Below, piece after piece: positions 39,003 through 48,074 of a stretch of 64,000 bases of DNA. Positions within the stretch are counted from its first letter, which is position 1. The number at the start of each line of letters is the position of its first letter. A model generated the notes under the pieces. It searched no databases. It was not told the DNA's origin and was given only the letters and a program-made list of their open reading frames with translations. The position numbers and the translations under genes were made by a program. This DNA comes from Shewanella cyperi (GTDB lineage Bacteria > Pseudomonadota > Gammaproteobacteria > Enterobacterales > Shewanellaceae), in contig NZ_CP071501.1 of NCBI RefSeq assembly GCF_017354985.1, forward strand, positions 2,003,501-2,067,500, written 5' to 3'.

Positions 39003-41711
39003 ATGAGCCAACGTACCCTGAGCACCCTGTTTAAACCCAGTTCCATCGCCGTGATTGGCGCCTCCAACGGTGCCAAACGGGCCGGTAACGTGGTGATGAA
39101 ACACCTTTTATCCGGTGGCTTTGCCGGTCCCATCATGCCGGTGACTCCCAAGTATCAGGCGGTTATGGGGGTACTGGCCTATCCCAATATCGAATCCCTG
39201 CCGATAAAACCCGATATCGCCATCATTTGTACCCGCGGCAGTCGGGTGCCGGCCATAGTAGAAACCCTCGCCCAGTTTGGCTGCAAGGTCGCCATCATCT
39301 TGGCATCGGGCATGGCCAAGGAAAAAGGGCCTGACGATCAGAATCTGCTGGAGCAAACTCTTGCCCATGCCCGCCGTTATGGCATGCGGATCCTGGGCCC
39401 CAACAGCCTGGGGATGATGCTACCCACCTTGGGGCTGAATGCCAGTCTGGCCCATACCACGGCATTGCCGGGAAAGATTGCTTTTGTCTCCCAGTCTGCG
39501 GCCATCTGCACCACGGTATTGGATTGGGCCAATAATCGGGGAATAGGTTTCTCTTCCTTCATTTCCCTCGGGGATGCCATAGATATCGACTTCGATGAGC
39601 TGCTGGATTATCTGGGACGGGACGGTCGCACCAGCGCCATCATGCTCTACATCGACTCAATAAATGAAAAGCGCCATTTTCTGTCGGCCGCCCGCGCCGC
39701 CGCCCGCAACAAGCCCATTTTGGTGATTAAATCCGGCCGCAGTCTTGAAGGGGCCGATGCTGCCTTACTGCACACAGGCGGAGTCAGCGGCAATGATGCT
39801 GTCTATGAGGCCGCATTCCGCCGTGCCGGTATGCTCAGGGTGAATGATCTTATTGAAATGTTTGCGGCGCTGGAAAGTCTGGCACACGCCAATCCGCTGA
39901 TGGGTGAACGGCTGGGGATCATTTCCAACGGTGGTGGCCCGGCCGTATTGGCGGTGGATGAACTCATCCTGCGTGGCGGCAAGCTGGCCCAACTTAGCGA
40001 AGATACGGTTAAGCAACTGGACACTGTGTTGCCGTCGACCTGGTCGGGGCAAAACCCCGTTGACATCATAGGCGACGCGGGACCGGAGCGGTACGCCAAG
40101 GCCCTGCGGCTGATGATGGACAGTGACGATGTGGATGCCATTTTGGTGATGCATTCACCATCCGCCCTCGGCGAAAGCGTTGAAATTGCAGAAGCGCTTA
40201 TCGAGGTCATTGCTACCCATCCCAAACGCAATCGCATGAATATCCTCACCAACTGGAGTGGCGAAGATGCCGCCTACCAGGCGAGAAAACGCTTCTCCCG
40301 GGCCGGAGTGCCGACCTATCGCACCCCCGGTGGCGCCGTGGGGGCCTTTATGCACATGGTGGAATACCGGCGTAACCAGAAGTTGCTGCAGGAGGTGCCC
40401 CAGTCCATTACCGACAAGGTGCAAAGCGAGCCGTCACGGGCGCGCCTGCTGTTGAAAGAGGCGATAGCGTCCGGCCGCAGCAGCCTGGAAACCCATGAGG
40501 CGGCGCCGATATTGGCGGCCTACGGTCTCGATACCATAGCCACCTGGTTTGCTGCCGATGTCGACGAGGCTGTGCAGCTGGCGGATCGCGCCGGTTATCC
40601 TGTGGCACTGAAAATTCAATCCCGAGATCTGCGCCATAAGTCCGATGTCCATGGGGTGACCCTTAACCTGACCTCGGCAGAGGAACTCAGGCACGCTGCC
40701 ACGGCCATGGCCGAGCGGGTGCATCTGGCCGACAGCAAGATAAGCATTGAGGGATTGACTGTGCAGCGCATGGCGCTCACCGCCGGTGCCCAGGAAATCC
40801 GTGTGGCGGTGATCCAGGATCCTGTGTTTGGTCCGGCAATCTGCCTTGGTGAAGGTGGGTCCGAGTGGCAACCCACCCGGGATGCCGCCGTGGCCCTGCC
40901 ACCATTGAATATGGCTCTGGCCCGCTACATGGTGATCCAGGCCCTCAAGACCCATAAGCTCAGGGACAGGCATCTGCCCAAGGGATTGGACATGCAGGCC
41001 CTGTGCCTGATGCTGGTAAAGATTTCCCACCTTATTATCGATTGCCCGGAAATTCAGACGCTGGATCTTAATCCCGTACTGGCGGCTGGGGACCAGATAA
41101 GTGTACTGGATATCAACCTGGGACTGGCACCACCTGGGGGCGATCACAGCAATCGCCTCGCCATCTTGCCCTACCCCAAGGAACTTGAAGAAACCGCAGT
41201 CCTGAAAAACGGGCTGCAGGTGATGTTGAGACCCATATTGCCGGAAGATGAACCCAAGCATTTGGCCTTCGACAACTCGCTGTCGGATGAAGACAGGTAC
41301 AAGCGCTATTTCGGGGTGCGGCAGCGCATGACCCATGAAGAAATGGCTGTGCTGACCCAGATAGACTATGCACGGGAAATGGCATTTATCGCCACCACCC
41401 GCGAAGCCAACGGCGAGGATATGACCCTGGGCGCGGTAAGGGCCTCAATCGATCCCGATAACACCGAGGCCGAATTTGCCATGGCCGTGCGCGGTGACTT
41501 TCAGGGGATAGGTTTAGGCAAATTGCTGCTGGAAAAATTGATCCATTATTACCTGGACAATGGTACCCAGGTATTATCCGGATTCACCATGTTCGAGAAT
41601 CGCGCCATGGCCAATCTGGCGAAATCCCTGGGCTTTACCGTGACCTTTGATATGGAAGAGCACCTGATTAAAATGCACATGGATTTAACCCAGATACGCT
41701 GTCAGGGCTGA
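39003..41711 (+). CDS. Protein acetyltransferase of the Pat/YfiQ type
   Basis: 902-residue fusion: NDP-forming acyl-CoA synthetase-like part (CoA-binding fold with VIGASNG near residue 18, succinyl-CoA ligase-like fold, ATP-grasp segment around 480-680) and a C-terminal GNAT domain (about 725-890, FRPILPEDEP-like, with RGDFQGIGLGKLLLEKL for acetyl-CoA). Matches E. coli PatZ/YfiQ, which acetylates lysines of metabolic enzymes such as acetyl-CoA synthetase. Unlike what I recall of PatZ, the ACD catalytic His position (His257, LHTGG) is retained. I start at ATG 39003 (MSQRTLSTLF); an in-frame TTG lies 24 bases earlier. Confidence 0.88.
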   Translation: MSQRTLSTLFKPSSIAVIGASNGAKRAGNVVMKHLLSGGFAGPIMPVTPKYQAVMGVLAYPNIESLPIKPDIAIICTRGSRVPAIVETLAQFGCKVAIILASGMAKEKGPDDQNLLEQTLAHARRYGMRILGPNSLGMMLPTLGLNASLAHTTALPGKIAFVSQSAAICTTVLDWANNRGIGFSSFISLGDAIDIDFDELLDYLGRDGRTSAIMLYIDSINEKRHFLSAARAAARNKPILVIKSGRSLEGADAALLHTGGVSGNDAVYEAAFRRAGMLRVNDLIEMFAALESLAHANPLMGERLGIISNGGGPAVLAVDELILRGGKLAQLSEDTVKQLDTVLPSTWSGQNPVDIIGDAGPERYAKALRLMMDSDDVDAILVMHSPSALGESVEIAEALIEVIATHPKRNRMNILTNWSGEDAAYQARKRFSRAGVPTYRTPGGAVGAFMHMVEYRRNQKLLQEVPQSITDKVQSEPSRARLLLKEAIASGRSSLETHEAAPILAAYGLDTIATWFAADVDEAVQLADRAGYPVALKIQSRDLRHKSDVHGVTLNLTSAEELRHAATAMAERVHLADSKISIEGLTVQRMALTAGAQEIRVAVIQDPVFGPAICLGEGGSEWQPTRDAAVALPPLNMALARYMVIQALKTHKLRDRHLPKGLDMQALCLMLVKISHLIIDCPEIQTLDLNPVLAAGDQISVLDINLGLAPPGGDHSNRLAILPYPKELEETAVLKNGLQVMLRPILPEDEPKHLAFDNSLSDEDRYKRYFGVRQRMTHEEMAVLTQIDYAREMAFIATTREANGEDMTLGAVRASIDPDNTEAEFAMAVRGDFQGIGLGKLLLEKLIHYYLDNGTQVLSGFTMFENRAMANLAKSLGFTVTFDMEEHLIKMHMDLTQIRCQG

Positions 41712-41734
41712 TCCATTCCCGGGATCACGTATAT

Positions 41735-41761
41735 GAAAAAAGGCGCCATCGGCGCCTTTTC
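41735..41761. terminator. Bidirectional terminator between patZ-like and eptA
   Basis: AAAAAAGGCGCC-ATC-GGCGCCTTTT. It can end patZ transcripts on the plus strand and eptA transcripts on the minus strand. Confidence 0.85.
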
Positions 41762-41776
41762 TATTTTTCGAAACCA

Positions 41777-43396
41777 TTACACCTGCACATTGCACTCGGC
41801 CAACGCATCCGTTTGGCGGCGATATACGGATGTTTCAACATGCAACAAGCCCAGCAAGGTATCGAACAGGTGATCGTGACTGTATTCCCCCCGGCCCAGA
41901 GACGTCTTGAGGCAATTTTTGTCCTTGCCTGTGGTTGTGGCAAAGCTGTCAGACAGCCACAGCAGCCAGGGAATTTCTATTTGTTCACTGGGCGCGAAGG
42001 CATAGGGCGCGCCGTGCAAATACATGCCCTTTTCTCCCAGGGACTCACCATGATCGGAAATGTACATCATGGCCGTGTCGGCCTTGTCCGATATGGACTG
42101 TAACCGCGATACCACTTCGGCCAGAATATAGTCTGTGTAGCGAATGGTATTGTCATAGGTGTTCATCAGTTCTTCAGCACTGCAATTTTGAATATCGCTG
42201 CGCTGGCAATCCGGGGTGAAGAACCTGTGATCATCAGGATAACGACGGTAATAGGTCGGGCCATGGCTGCCCATCACGTGCAGGACTATCAGGCTGTCAC
42301 GGCCATCCAGCGCTGCCAGCTTGTCATCGAGACGGTGCAGCAGGATCTGATCGAAACAGGATTCACCATCACACAGTGCCGGATCCGCATCCAGCTTAAT
42401 CAATTCATGCTCAACCCTGTCGCAGGCACCTTTGCAGCCGCTGTCATTGTCAATCCAGGTGACCGCCAGTCCCGCATGGCTGGCAACGTCGATTACGCTG
42501 TCCTGGGCCTTGGCACGGCGCACATCATAGTTATCACGATCGAAGCGGGACAACATACAGGGCAAGGATTGGGCGGTTGCCGTACCGCAGGAAATGGTTT
42601 TGCCAAACACGGCCAAACCCAGCTTGGCGGTATAGGCATTGGTTTCTCTGCCATAGCCATAGTATTGATAGTTCATCGCCCGGGCGGTCTCGCCTATGAC
42701 CAACACAGTCACCTTGGGTTTACCGGCCACGGAAGGCTTTTGTTTCGCATCCGTACCCAGCTGGGTGTAGGGAATGGGCTTTTCAAAATAGTGTTGATTG
42801 ACGTACTTGGCGGCCGAACCAATAAAATAGGTCGGCACTATATATTGCTTCATCACGTCATTGTTGCGGCCGAAGGCCACATAATTCTGATAGTAAACCC
42901 CGAGAATAACGCCACTGACGAGCACCATGGCCAGCATAAAGCCCAACTTGTGCAACAGCTCCTTACCCGCACTGCGATATTCAATGGGGGCCTTGAAGAT
43001 AAGCCAGGCGGGCAGCAGACCTGTGAGCAGCATGTTCAACACCGACGCCCAGTTGAGGTACATGGATGCCTCTGCGGGGTTGGTTTCAAAAATGTTTTCC
43101 ATCATGGGACGGTCAAACACTATGCCGTACTTCCACATGCCAAAAAACACACTGGATGACAGCAGGGTCAGCAGGATAAAGAACGGCTTGGCCAGGAAAC
43201 GGAAACTGAACAGGGAAAAAATCAGGCTCAGCAGACAGGTGAGCAAGATCGGGAAACTGGCGATAAACACCCAGTTAACATCGGCCTGTTTTTGTACGCC
43301 GCGGGCAACAATTTCAAACAGCGGGATATTGAAAACGCAGGTATAAAACAGGGCGAGCAAAAAGGTAAATTTGTTGGCGGATAGAGTCTTGAACAC
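41777..43396 (-). CDS. eptA: Lipid A phosphoethanolamine transferase (EptA/MCR-like)
   Basis: 539-residue inner-membrane enzyme: five N-terminal helices (about 8-170) and a periplasmic alkaline-phosphatase-fold domain. It transfers phosphoethanolamine to lipid A, masking negative charge and reducing polymyxin binding. Visible active-site parts are the metal Glu in VIGETAR, the Thr nucleophile in SCGTATAQSLPCML, SDHGESLGEKGMYLHGAP and the C-terminal EYSHDHLFDTLLGL. It resembles the mobile MCR-4 proteins, which trace to Shewanella chromosomes. There is no insertion sequence or plasmid gene nearby, so it looks intrinsic. Confidence 0.92.
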   Translation of the reverse strand: MFKTLSANKFTFLLALFYTCVFNIPLFEIVARGVQKQADVNWVFIASFPILLTCLLSLIFSLFSFRFLAKPFFILLTLLSSSVFFGMWKYGIVFDRPMMENIFETNPAEASMYLNWASVLNMLLTGLLPAWLIFKAPIEYRSAGKELLHKLGFMLAMVLVSGVILGVYYQNYVAFGRNNDVMKQYIVPTYFIGSAAKYVNQHYFEKPIPYTQLGTDAKQKPSVAGKPKVTVLVIGETARAMNYQYYGYGRETNAYTAKLGLAVFGKTISCGTATAQSLPCMLSRFDRDNYDVRRAKAQDSVIDVASHAGLAVTWIDNDSGCKGACDRVEHELIKLDADPALCDGESCFDQILLHRLDDKLAALDGRDSLIVLHVMGSHGPTYYRRYPDDHRFFTPDCQRSDIQNCSAEELMNTYDNTIRYTDYILAEVVSRLQSISDKADTAMMYISDHGESLGEKGMYLHGAPYAFAPSEQIEIPWLLWLSDSFATTTGKDKNCLKTSLGRGEYSHDHLFDTLLGLLHVETSVYRRQTDALAECNVQV

Positions 43397-43515
43397 GCAA
43401 AAACCTGCTAATCAATAGTTGATGTTGAATAAAGGGCAAGCAATTATAACGCCCTTGCCACCTTGGGTTGAAGCCTTTCCTTTGTGACCCGCCGTATCGG
43501 GTGCCACAGGCCGTA

Positions 43516-43552
43516 AATAAAAGCGGCCGAATCCGCAGATATCGGCCGCTTT
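43516..43552 (-). terminator. Terminator after the oligopeptidase gene
   Basis: Minus strand AAAGCGGCCGA / TCGGCCGCTTT stem with a T-rich tail (TTTATTT), 32 bases past the stop. Confidence 0.75.
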
Positions 43553-43583
43553 GTGTCCCCAACCTATAGGGAATTTCTTACGG

Positions 43584-45659
43584 CTATTTAAGCTGTGTAA
43601 GTAAGTAGGCAAACGCCAGGCTATTTAGTTCCGCAGCTTGATGATTATCTGCAGCACCGGCATGGCCGCCTTCGATATTTTCATAATAAAGCACGTCCAT
43701 CCCCATGGATTCCATCTTGGCGACCATCTTGCGGGCATGGCCCGGATGTACCCTGTCATCACGGGTGGAAGTGGTGAAGAACACCTTGGGATAACGTTTG
43801 TTCTTGTCCAGATTGTGGTAAGGCGAATACCCCTTGATGTAGTCCCATTGTTCGGCCACATCCGGGTTGCCATATTCACCCATCCAACTGGCTCCTGCGA
43901 GCAACTGATTGAAACGCTTCATATCCAGCAAGGGAACCTGACAAACTACGGCATTATACAGATCGGGACGGCGGGTAAAGGCGGCCCCCATCAACAGACC
44001 ACCGTTGCTGCCACCCTGGATCCCCAAGTGGCGGCTGGAGGTGATCTTACGGGCAATCAGATCTTCGGCGATGGCTTCAAAATCTTCATAGGCTTTATGG
44101 CGATTTTGCTTCAAGGCCGCCTGATGCCAGGCCGGTCCATATTCACCACCACCACGGATGTTGGCCAGTACGTAAACACCGCCCTGCTCCAACCAGTTTT
44201 TGCCTATGGTGGCCGAGTACTTGGGTCTCAGTGAAACCTCAAAGCCGCCATAGCCATAAAGGAGTGTCGGATTGGCACCGTTAAGCTTGGTTTCCTTGCC
44301 CATGACCACAAAGTAAGGGACCCGGGTTCCATCTTTGGACGTGGCGAAGTGCTGCTCGGTGACAAACTTGCTGCCATCAAAACCCTCGGGCATGGCCTTG
44401 AGCTTGTTGAATTTCAGACTGCCACCATCCACCTCGTACAGACTCGGAGGCTCAAGGAAACTGGTGTAGTCGACAAAAAAGCTGTCGCTGTCCTGACGGG
44501 GATCGGTCAGGGTCAGGCTACCATTGCTGGGAAAATCCACGGCACTGACCTGCCACTGGCCGTTGGCATCCATACGCAGGCGCTCCAGGCGGCTTTTGAC
44601 ATTATCCAGCCAGTTAACAAAGATGCCGGCGCGGGTAAAGCTTACCTGGTTGATAGAGGCAGTTGGCGTCGGGCTGACCAGCAGTGCATAGTGCGGCGTC
44701 GCAGACACCAGGCTGTCGACATCGGCATAAACTACCGCCCCCTGTGGGAAGGCCTCTTTGCCCTGTTTCAGCTCACTCTTGAGTTCAAGGAAGAGTTTGC
44801 CCTGATAGTAACCGGCGATGGTCGCATCTTCCGGTACATTCAGCGCGGTGAGTTTGCCATCCTGATAAACCTGATGACGGGAGGTGAAAAAGGTCGGGAA
44901 TTCGCTGATAAGTGCCAGGGGTTTGATACCGTCGTACAGCACCTGAGCGCCGACGGCAACCGAAGCCTGCTCGCCACGGAAGACAAGCTTGGCATCCTTG
45001 AGGGGCGTGCCCCTCTGCCAGAGCTTAACCTGCTTGGGATAACCTGAGTCCGTCATGGAGCCCGGGCCGAAATCGGTGCCGATAAACACCTTGTTCTCGT
45101 CCAGCCAGGTCAAATCGGATTTGGCCTCGGGGACCCAGTACTGGTTTTCGCTGACGAACTTGCCGGCGGTCAGGTTGAATTCACGCACCTCAACCGCATC
45201 GGCGCCGCCACGGGACAGACTGACAAAGCAGCGCTCGTTTTTGGGATACTGGCAATTGAAACCTTTATAAACCCAGTTGACGCCCTCATCCCTGCCCAAG
45301 GCATCTATATCCAGCACAGTGTGCCAATTGGGGCTGTCCTTGGCGTACTCCTCCCGGCTGGTGGTGCGCAAGATCCCCCGTGGATGTTCATCGTCCTTCC
45401 AAAAGTTATAAAGCTGGGCATTGATCCTGAAGGCATACGGAATTCGGGCCTTGTCATTGAGAATGGCGAGGCTGTTGCTCACCAGGGTGTCAAATCCGGG
45501 ATAGGCCTTGATTTCCTCGGCCGAGCGCTGATTGTGGCTTTTGACCCAGGACATGGGCTTGGCGCCTTCAACGTCCTCAAGCCAAAGGAAGGCATCTTCC
45601 TCGGCTTTGAGTGATTGGCTGGCTGCCAACAATGACAGCAGCAATAGGGTGTGTTTCAT
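43584..45659 (-). CDS. Periplasmic prolyl oligopeptidase (S9A family)
   Basis: 691 residues with a signal peptide (KHTLLLLSLLAASQSLKAEE). The N-terminal half is a beta-propeller with repeated strands and the C-terminal third is an alpha/beta-hydrolase with the nucleophile in GGSNGGLLMG, the Asp in TSTRDDRVHPGHA and the His in NIEGGHAGAAD. It should cleave proline-containing peptides after proline in the periplasm. It lies alone, with a 62-bp gap to the MarR gene end upstream. Confidence 0.93.
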   Translation of the reverse strand: MKHTLLLLSLLAASQSLKAEEDAFLWLEDVEGAKPMSWVKSHNQRSAEEIKAYPGFDTLVSNSLAILNDKARIPYAFRINAQLYNFWKDDEHPRGILRTTSREEYAKDSPNWHTVLDIDALGRDEGVNWVYKGFNCQYPKNERCFVSLSRGGADAVEVREFNLTAGKFVSENQYWVPEAKSDLTWLDENKVFIGTDFGPGSMTDSGYPKQVKLWQRGTPLKDAKLVFRGEQASVAVGAQVLYDGIKPLALISEFPTFFTSRHQVYQDGKLTALNVPEDATIAGYYQGKLFLELKSELKQGKEAFPQGAVVYADVDSLVSATPHYALLVSPTPTASINQVSFTRAGIFVNWLDNVKSRLERLRMDANGQWQVSAVDFPSNGSLTLTDPRQDSDSFFVDYTSFLEPPSLYEVDGGSLKFNKLKAMPEGFDGSKFVTEQHFATSKDGTRVPYFVVMGKETKLNGANPTLLYGYGGFEVSLRPKYSATIGKNWLEQGGVYVLANIRGGGEYGPAWHQAALKQNRHKAYEDFEAIAEDLIARKITSSRHLGIQGGSNGGLLMGAAFTRRPDLYNAVVCQVPLLDMKRFNQLLAGASWMGEYGNPDVAEQWDYIKGYSPYHNLDKNKRYPKVFFTTSTRDDRVHPGHARKMVAKMESMGMDVLYYENIEGGHAGAADNHQAAELNSLAFAYLLTQLK

Positions 45660-45721
45660 GTTGCAGTTCCATCTGAAGATAAAACCACAAAGCTATAACA
45701 AAAGCTGCCGGGAGCAAACCA

Positions 45722-46171
45722 CTAATTTGTTTCGGGATTTGAACCGTCGACTTCGGCAAATGCGGCTGACACCCTGGCAAGCAAGTCAGCAAACTGCAAA
45801 CGCTCTTTTTGACTGAGTTTGGCCATCAGGGCCGCTGTCAGCGCCCTGTGCTTGCGATCATGCTCATCGAACACCGCCCGCCCTGCTTCGGTGAGGGCTA
45901 TCAGCAAGGAGCGCCGATCCTCAGGGTTGGCCTGGCGCTCAACCAGGCCAAGCGCTTCCAATTTATCAATGCGACTGGTGAGCGTTCCCAGAGTGACATG
46001 ATTGAGTTTGGCCAGATCTGTCATGCGTCTGGGACCGTGTACTCCCAGCATCTCTATGGTGTGGACCCATGACAGCGGCAAACCGCTCTCACCCACGGTA
46101 TCGTGCTCCCAACCGGAAAATTTTTCATAAAAGTCGAGAAGTTGATAGTGCAGCTCAGTGGTGTTGGCCAT
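45722..46171 (-). CDS. MarR-family transcriptional regulator
   Basis: 149-residue winged-helix regulator. HTH: HGPRRMTDLAKLNHVTLGTLTSRIDKLEALGLVER, wing: NPEDRRSLLIALTEAG. The start I use (MANTTELHYQ) follows CGGAG; the longer frame begins inside the upstream transporter gene. It overlaps the dmeF stop by 17 bp, so it is co-transcribed with the exporter and may regulate it. Effector unknown. Confidence 0.9.
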   Translation of the reverse strand: MANTTELHYQLLDFYEKFSGWEHDTVGESGLPLSWVHTIEMLGVHGPRRMTDLAKLNHVTLGTLTSRIDKLEALGLVERQANPEDRRSLLIALTEAGRAVFDEHDRKHRALTAALMAKLSQKERLQFADLLARVSAAFAEVDGSNPETN

Positions 46172-47210
46172 GCTGACTCCGGCATTCTGTCGCGGTACAG
46201 ACGTTGACCTCAACCGTGATATGGTCCACATGCAGTTCACGGGACAACAACTCATGGTATTCCTCTGTGGGCCGCGGACTGTGGGTTACCAGGCTCACCA
46301 TCAGGGCACTGTGGTTGGCGCTGACCGGCCACACATGCAGATCGGCCACCTGATGATCCGGCAAGGCCTCAAGTAATTGCTTAGCCAGGCGGGCATCATC
46401 ATCGTCTTCCATGGCATCGAGCAGTACCGGACTGGTATGTACAACCAGGCCCCAGGCCCAGCGGCCGATAATAATGGCACCCACTATGCCCATCACAGGG
46501 TCCAGCCAGTTCAGACCGGCGTACTTTCCGGCAAGCAAGGCGGCAATGGCCAGCACAGAGGTCAGCGCATCGGCCAGCACATGCATATAGGCGGCATGGA
46601 GGTTGTGGTCGTGGTGATGATGGTCTTCGGCGCCATGCTCAAGGTGTTCATGGCTATGTTCATGGCTATGTCCATGATTGTGGTCATGGTTGTGGTCATG
46701 ATGGCCATGTTCATGATGATGGTGATGGTGGTGATGCGCATCTTTCAACAGCCAGGCACTGAGCAAGTTAACACCAAGACCTATCATGGCCACCACTATG
46801 GCTTCATTGAAATGGATTTCATGGGGTGAAACCAGGCGACTGCCGGACTCCACCACCATCATCAAGGCCACCAATCCCAGGGCGATGGCACTGGTAAATC
46901 CGCCCAGTACGCCTACCTTGCCGGTACCAAAGGCAAAGGCCGGGTTGTCCCGGTGCTTACGTGCATAGTGATAGGCAAACAGTGTGATCACAAAAGCCGC
47001 AACGTGGGTGGCCATGTGCCAGCCATCGGCAAGCAACGCCATGGAGCCGAACACAGTACCGGCGGCGATTTCAGCCACCATGGTGACAAAGGTCAGATAA
47101 AGCACGTAGCGGGTGCTGCGTTCTGCCGATTCCTGCTGGGACAGGAAACCATGGGCATGCTGCCATCGTTTAATGGAATGGGGCTTGGCTGAGGGAGAAT
47201 TAAGGGCCAT
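46155..47210 (-). CDS. dmeF: DmeF-type cation diffusion facilitator (Co/Ni/Zn export)
   Basis: 351-residue CDF transporter with six helices and the DmeF signature GSMALLADGWHMATHVAAF, including the metal-site His and Asp in each half. A long His-rich loop (about residues 161-209; HHHHHHHHEH, HNHDHNHGHSHEHSHE) follows helix 4 and may gather metal. A small periplasmic-type C-terminal cytoplasmic domain is present. DmeF exports Co and Ni in other proteobacteria; the substrate here is inferred. Cotranscribed with the MarR gene. Confidence 0.9.
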   Translation of the reverse strand: MALNSPSAKPHSIKRWQHAHGFLSQQESAERSTRYVLYLTFVTMVAEIAAGTVFGSMALLADGWHMATHVAAFVITLFAYHYARKHRDNPAFAFGTGKVGVLGGFTSAIALGLVALMMVVESGSRLVSPHEIHFNEAIVVAMIGLGVNLLSAWLLKDAHHHHHHHHEHGHHDHNHDHNHGHSHEHSHEHLEHGAEDHHHHDHNLHAAYMHVLADALTSVLAIAALLAGKYAGLNWLDPVMGIVGAIIIGRWAWGLVVHTSPVLLDAMEDDDDARLAKQLLEALPDHQVADLHVWPVSANHSALMVSLVTHSPRPTEEYHELLSRELHVDHITVEVNVCTATECRSQHGQHH

Positions 47211-47435
47211 AACTGCGTCCGGAAATTAAAATTTTTACTTATGCTGTAGCGGGAATAATATTTGATCTCCATATAGTTTGACAATCAAAGTATTTGGCCG
47301 CCTACCGGAAGCAGATAAATATGTCTTTCCCTTGCTCGTTACCAAGACGCTGGGCAAGATAAATAACCCTTTGAGGCAGAAAGAACGTTTGAGATAGAAG
47401 CCATTCCGGCACAGCTCAATTCCCAAGGAGATTCC

Positions 47436-48002
47436 ATGAAGCATAGTTTGATGGCCGCCCTAATCGCCCTGTCCAGTCTGACCACCTTGGCGGCTACCGA
47501 ATCCGATCCTCAACAATCCATGCCACAACAATCCATTCCACAAATAGAGCTGGCAATCCAAAGCGCCGGCGATTTTGTCGCGGCAGAGCCGGTCAAGATG
47601 TTTCCAGCACCGCAAGCCGGCATGAGACAATGGGTACTGACCTTGCCGACGCTGGCGGATGAAGTCGACTGGATGGTGGAAATCCAGATTGGCCAAACCC
47701 AGTGGCTGGACTGTAACAAACACAGCCTGAAGGGCGAATTGAAAACCCTGACCCTGGAAGGCTGGGGTTACCCGTATTACCGGGTGGATGAACTCAGTGA
47801 GGGGCCCAGTACCCTGCGCGCCTGTTTCGAACTGGCAAAACAGCAAGGCTTCGTCGCCCTGCCCGGCAGCCTGAGGCTCAACTATAACAGCCGCATGCCA
47901 ATCGTTTTCTACCTGCCGGAAAACGCCGAGCTCAGATACAGGCTCTGGCGGGCTCAGGAAAACTTCCGCAGCACATCAAAACCACAGGGAACCAGGCCAT
48001 AA
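47436..48002 (+). CDS. eco: Ecotin-type serine protease inhibitor
   Basis: 188-residue protein with a signal peptide (about 1-20) and an ecotin domain ([65 protein letters not shown]) that aligns with E. coli ecotin. Two cysteines, C93 and C130, fit the conserved disulfide at C50 and C87. The reactive loop reads STLRAC where E. coli has STMMAC, so P1 is probably Leu127. An inserted low-complexity stretch ([11 protein letters not shown]) follows the signal peptide. Divergent from dmeF across 225 bp. Confidence 0.88.
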   Translation: MKHSLMAALIALSSLTTLAATESDPQQSMPQQSIPQIELAIQSAGDFVAAEPVKMFPAPQAGMRQWVLTLPTLADEVDWMVEIQIGQTQWLDCNKHSLKGELKTLTLEGWGYPYYRVDELSEGPSTLRACFELAKQQGFVALPGSLRLNYNSRMPIVFYLPENAELRYRLWRAQENFRSTSKPQGTRP

Positions 48003-48074
48003 CCGCAATTTGGGCTTGAATCTTGTTTGGCTTTAGGGCACAAAGGTGCCCTTTTATTTTCAAGGCGCCCAGCT

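Noticed and set aside
42188..43159. A 323-codon open frame opposite eptA
   Set aside because: Sits wholly inside the certain eptA gene on the other strand and has no motif.
46600..46740. A tandem repeat array in dmeF
   Set aside because: It is the coding sequence of the His-rich loop, read as repeated His/Asp/Glu codons; a normal feature of CDF metal transporters.
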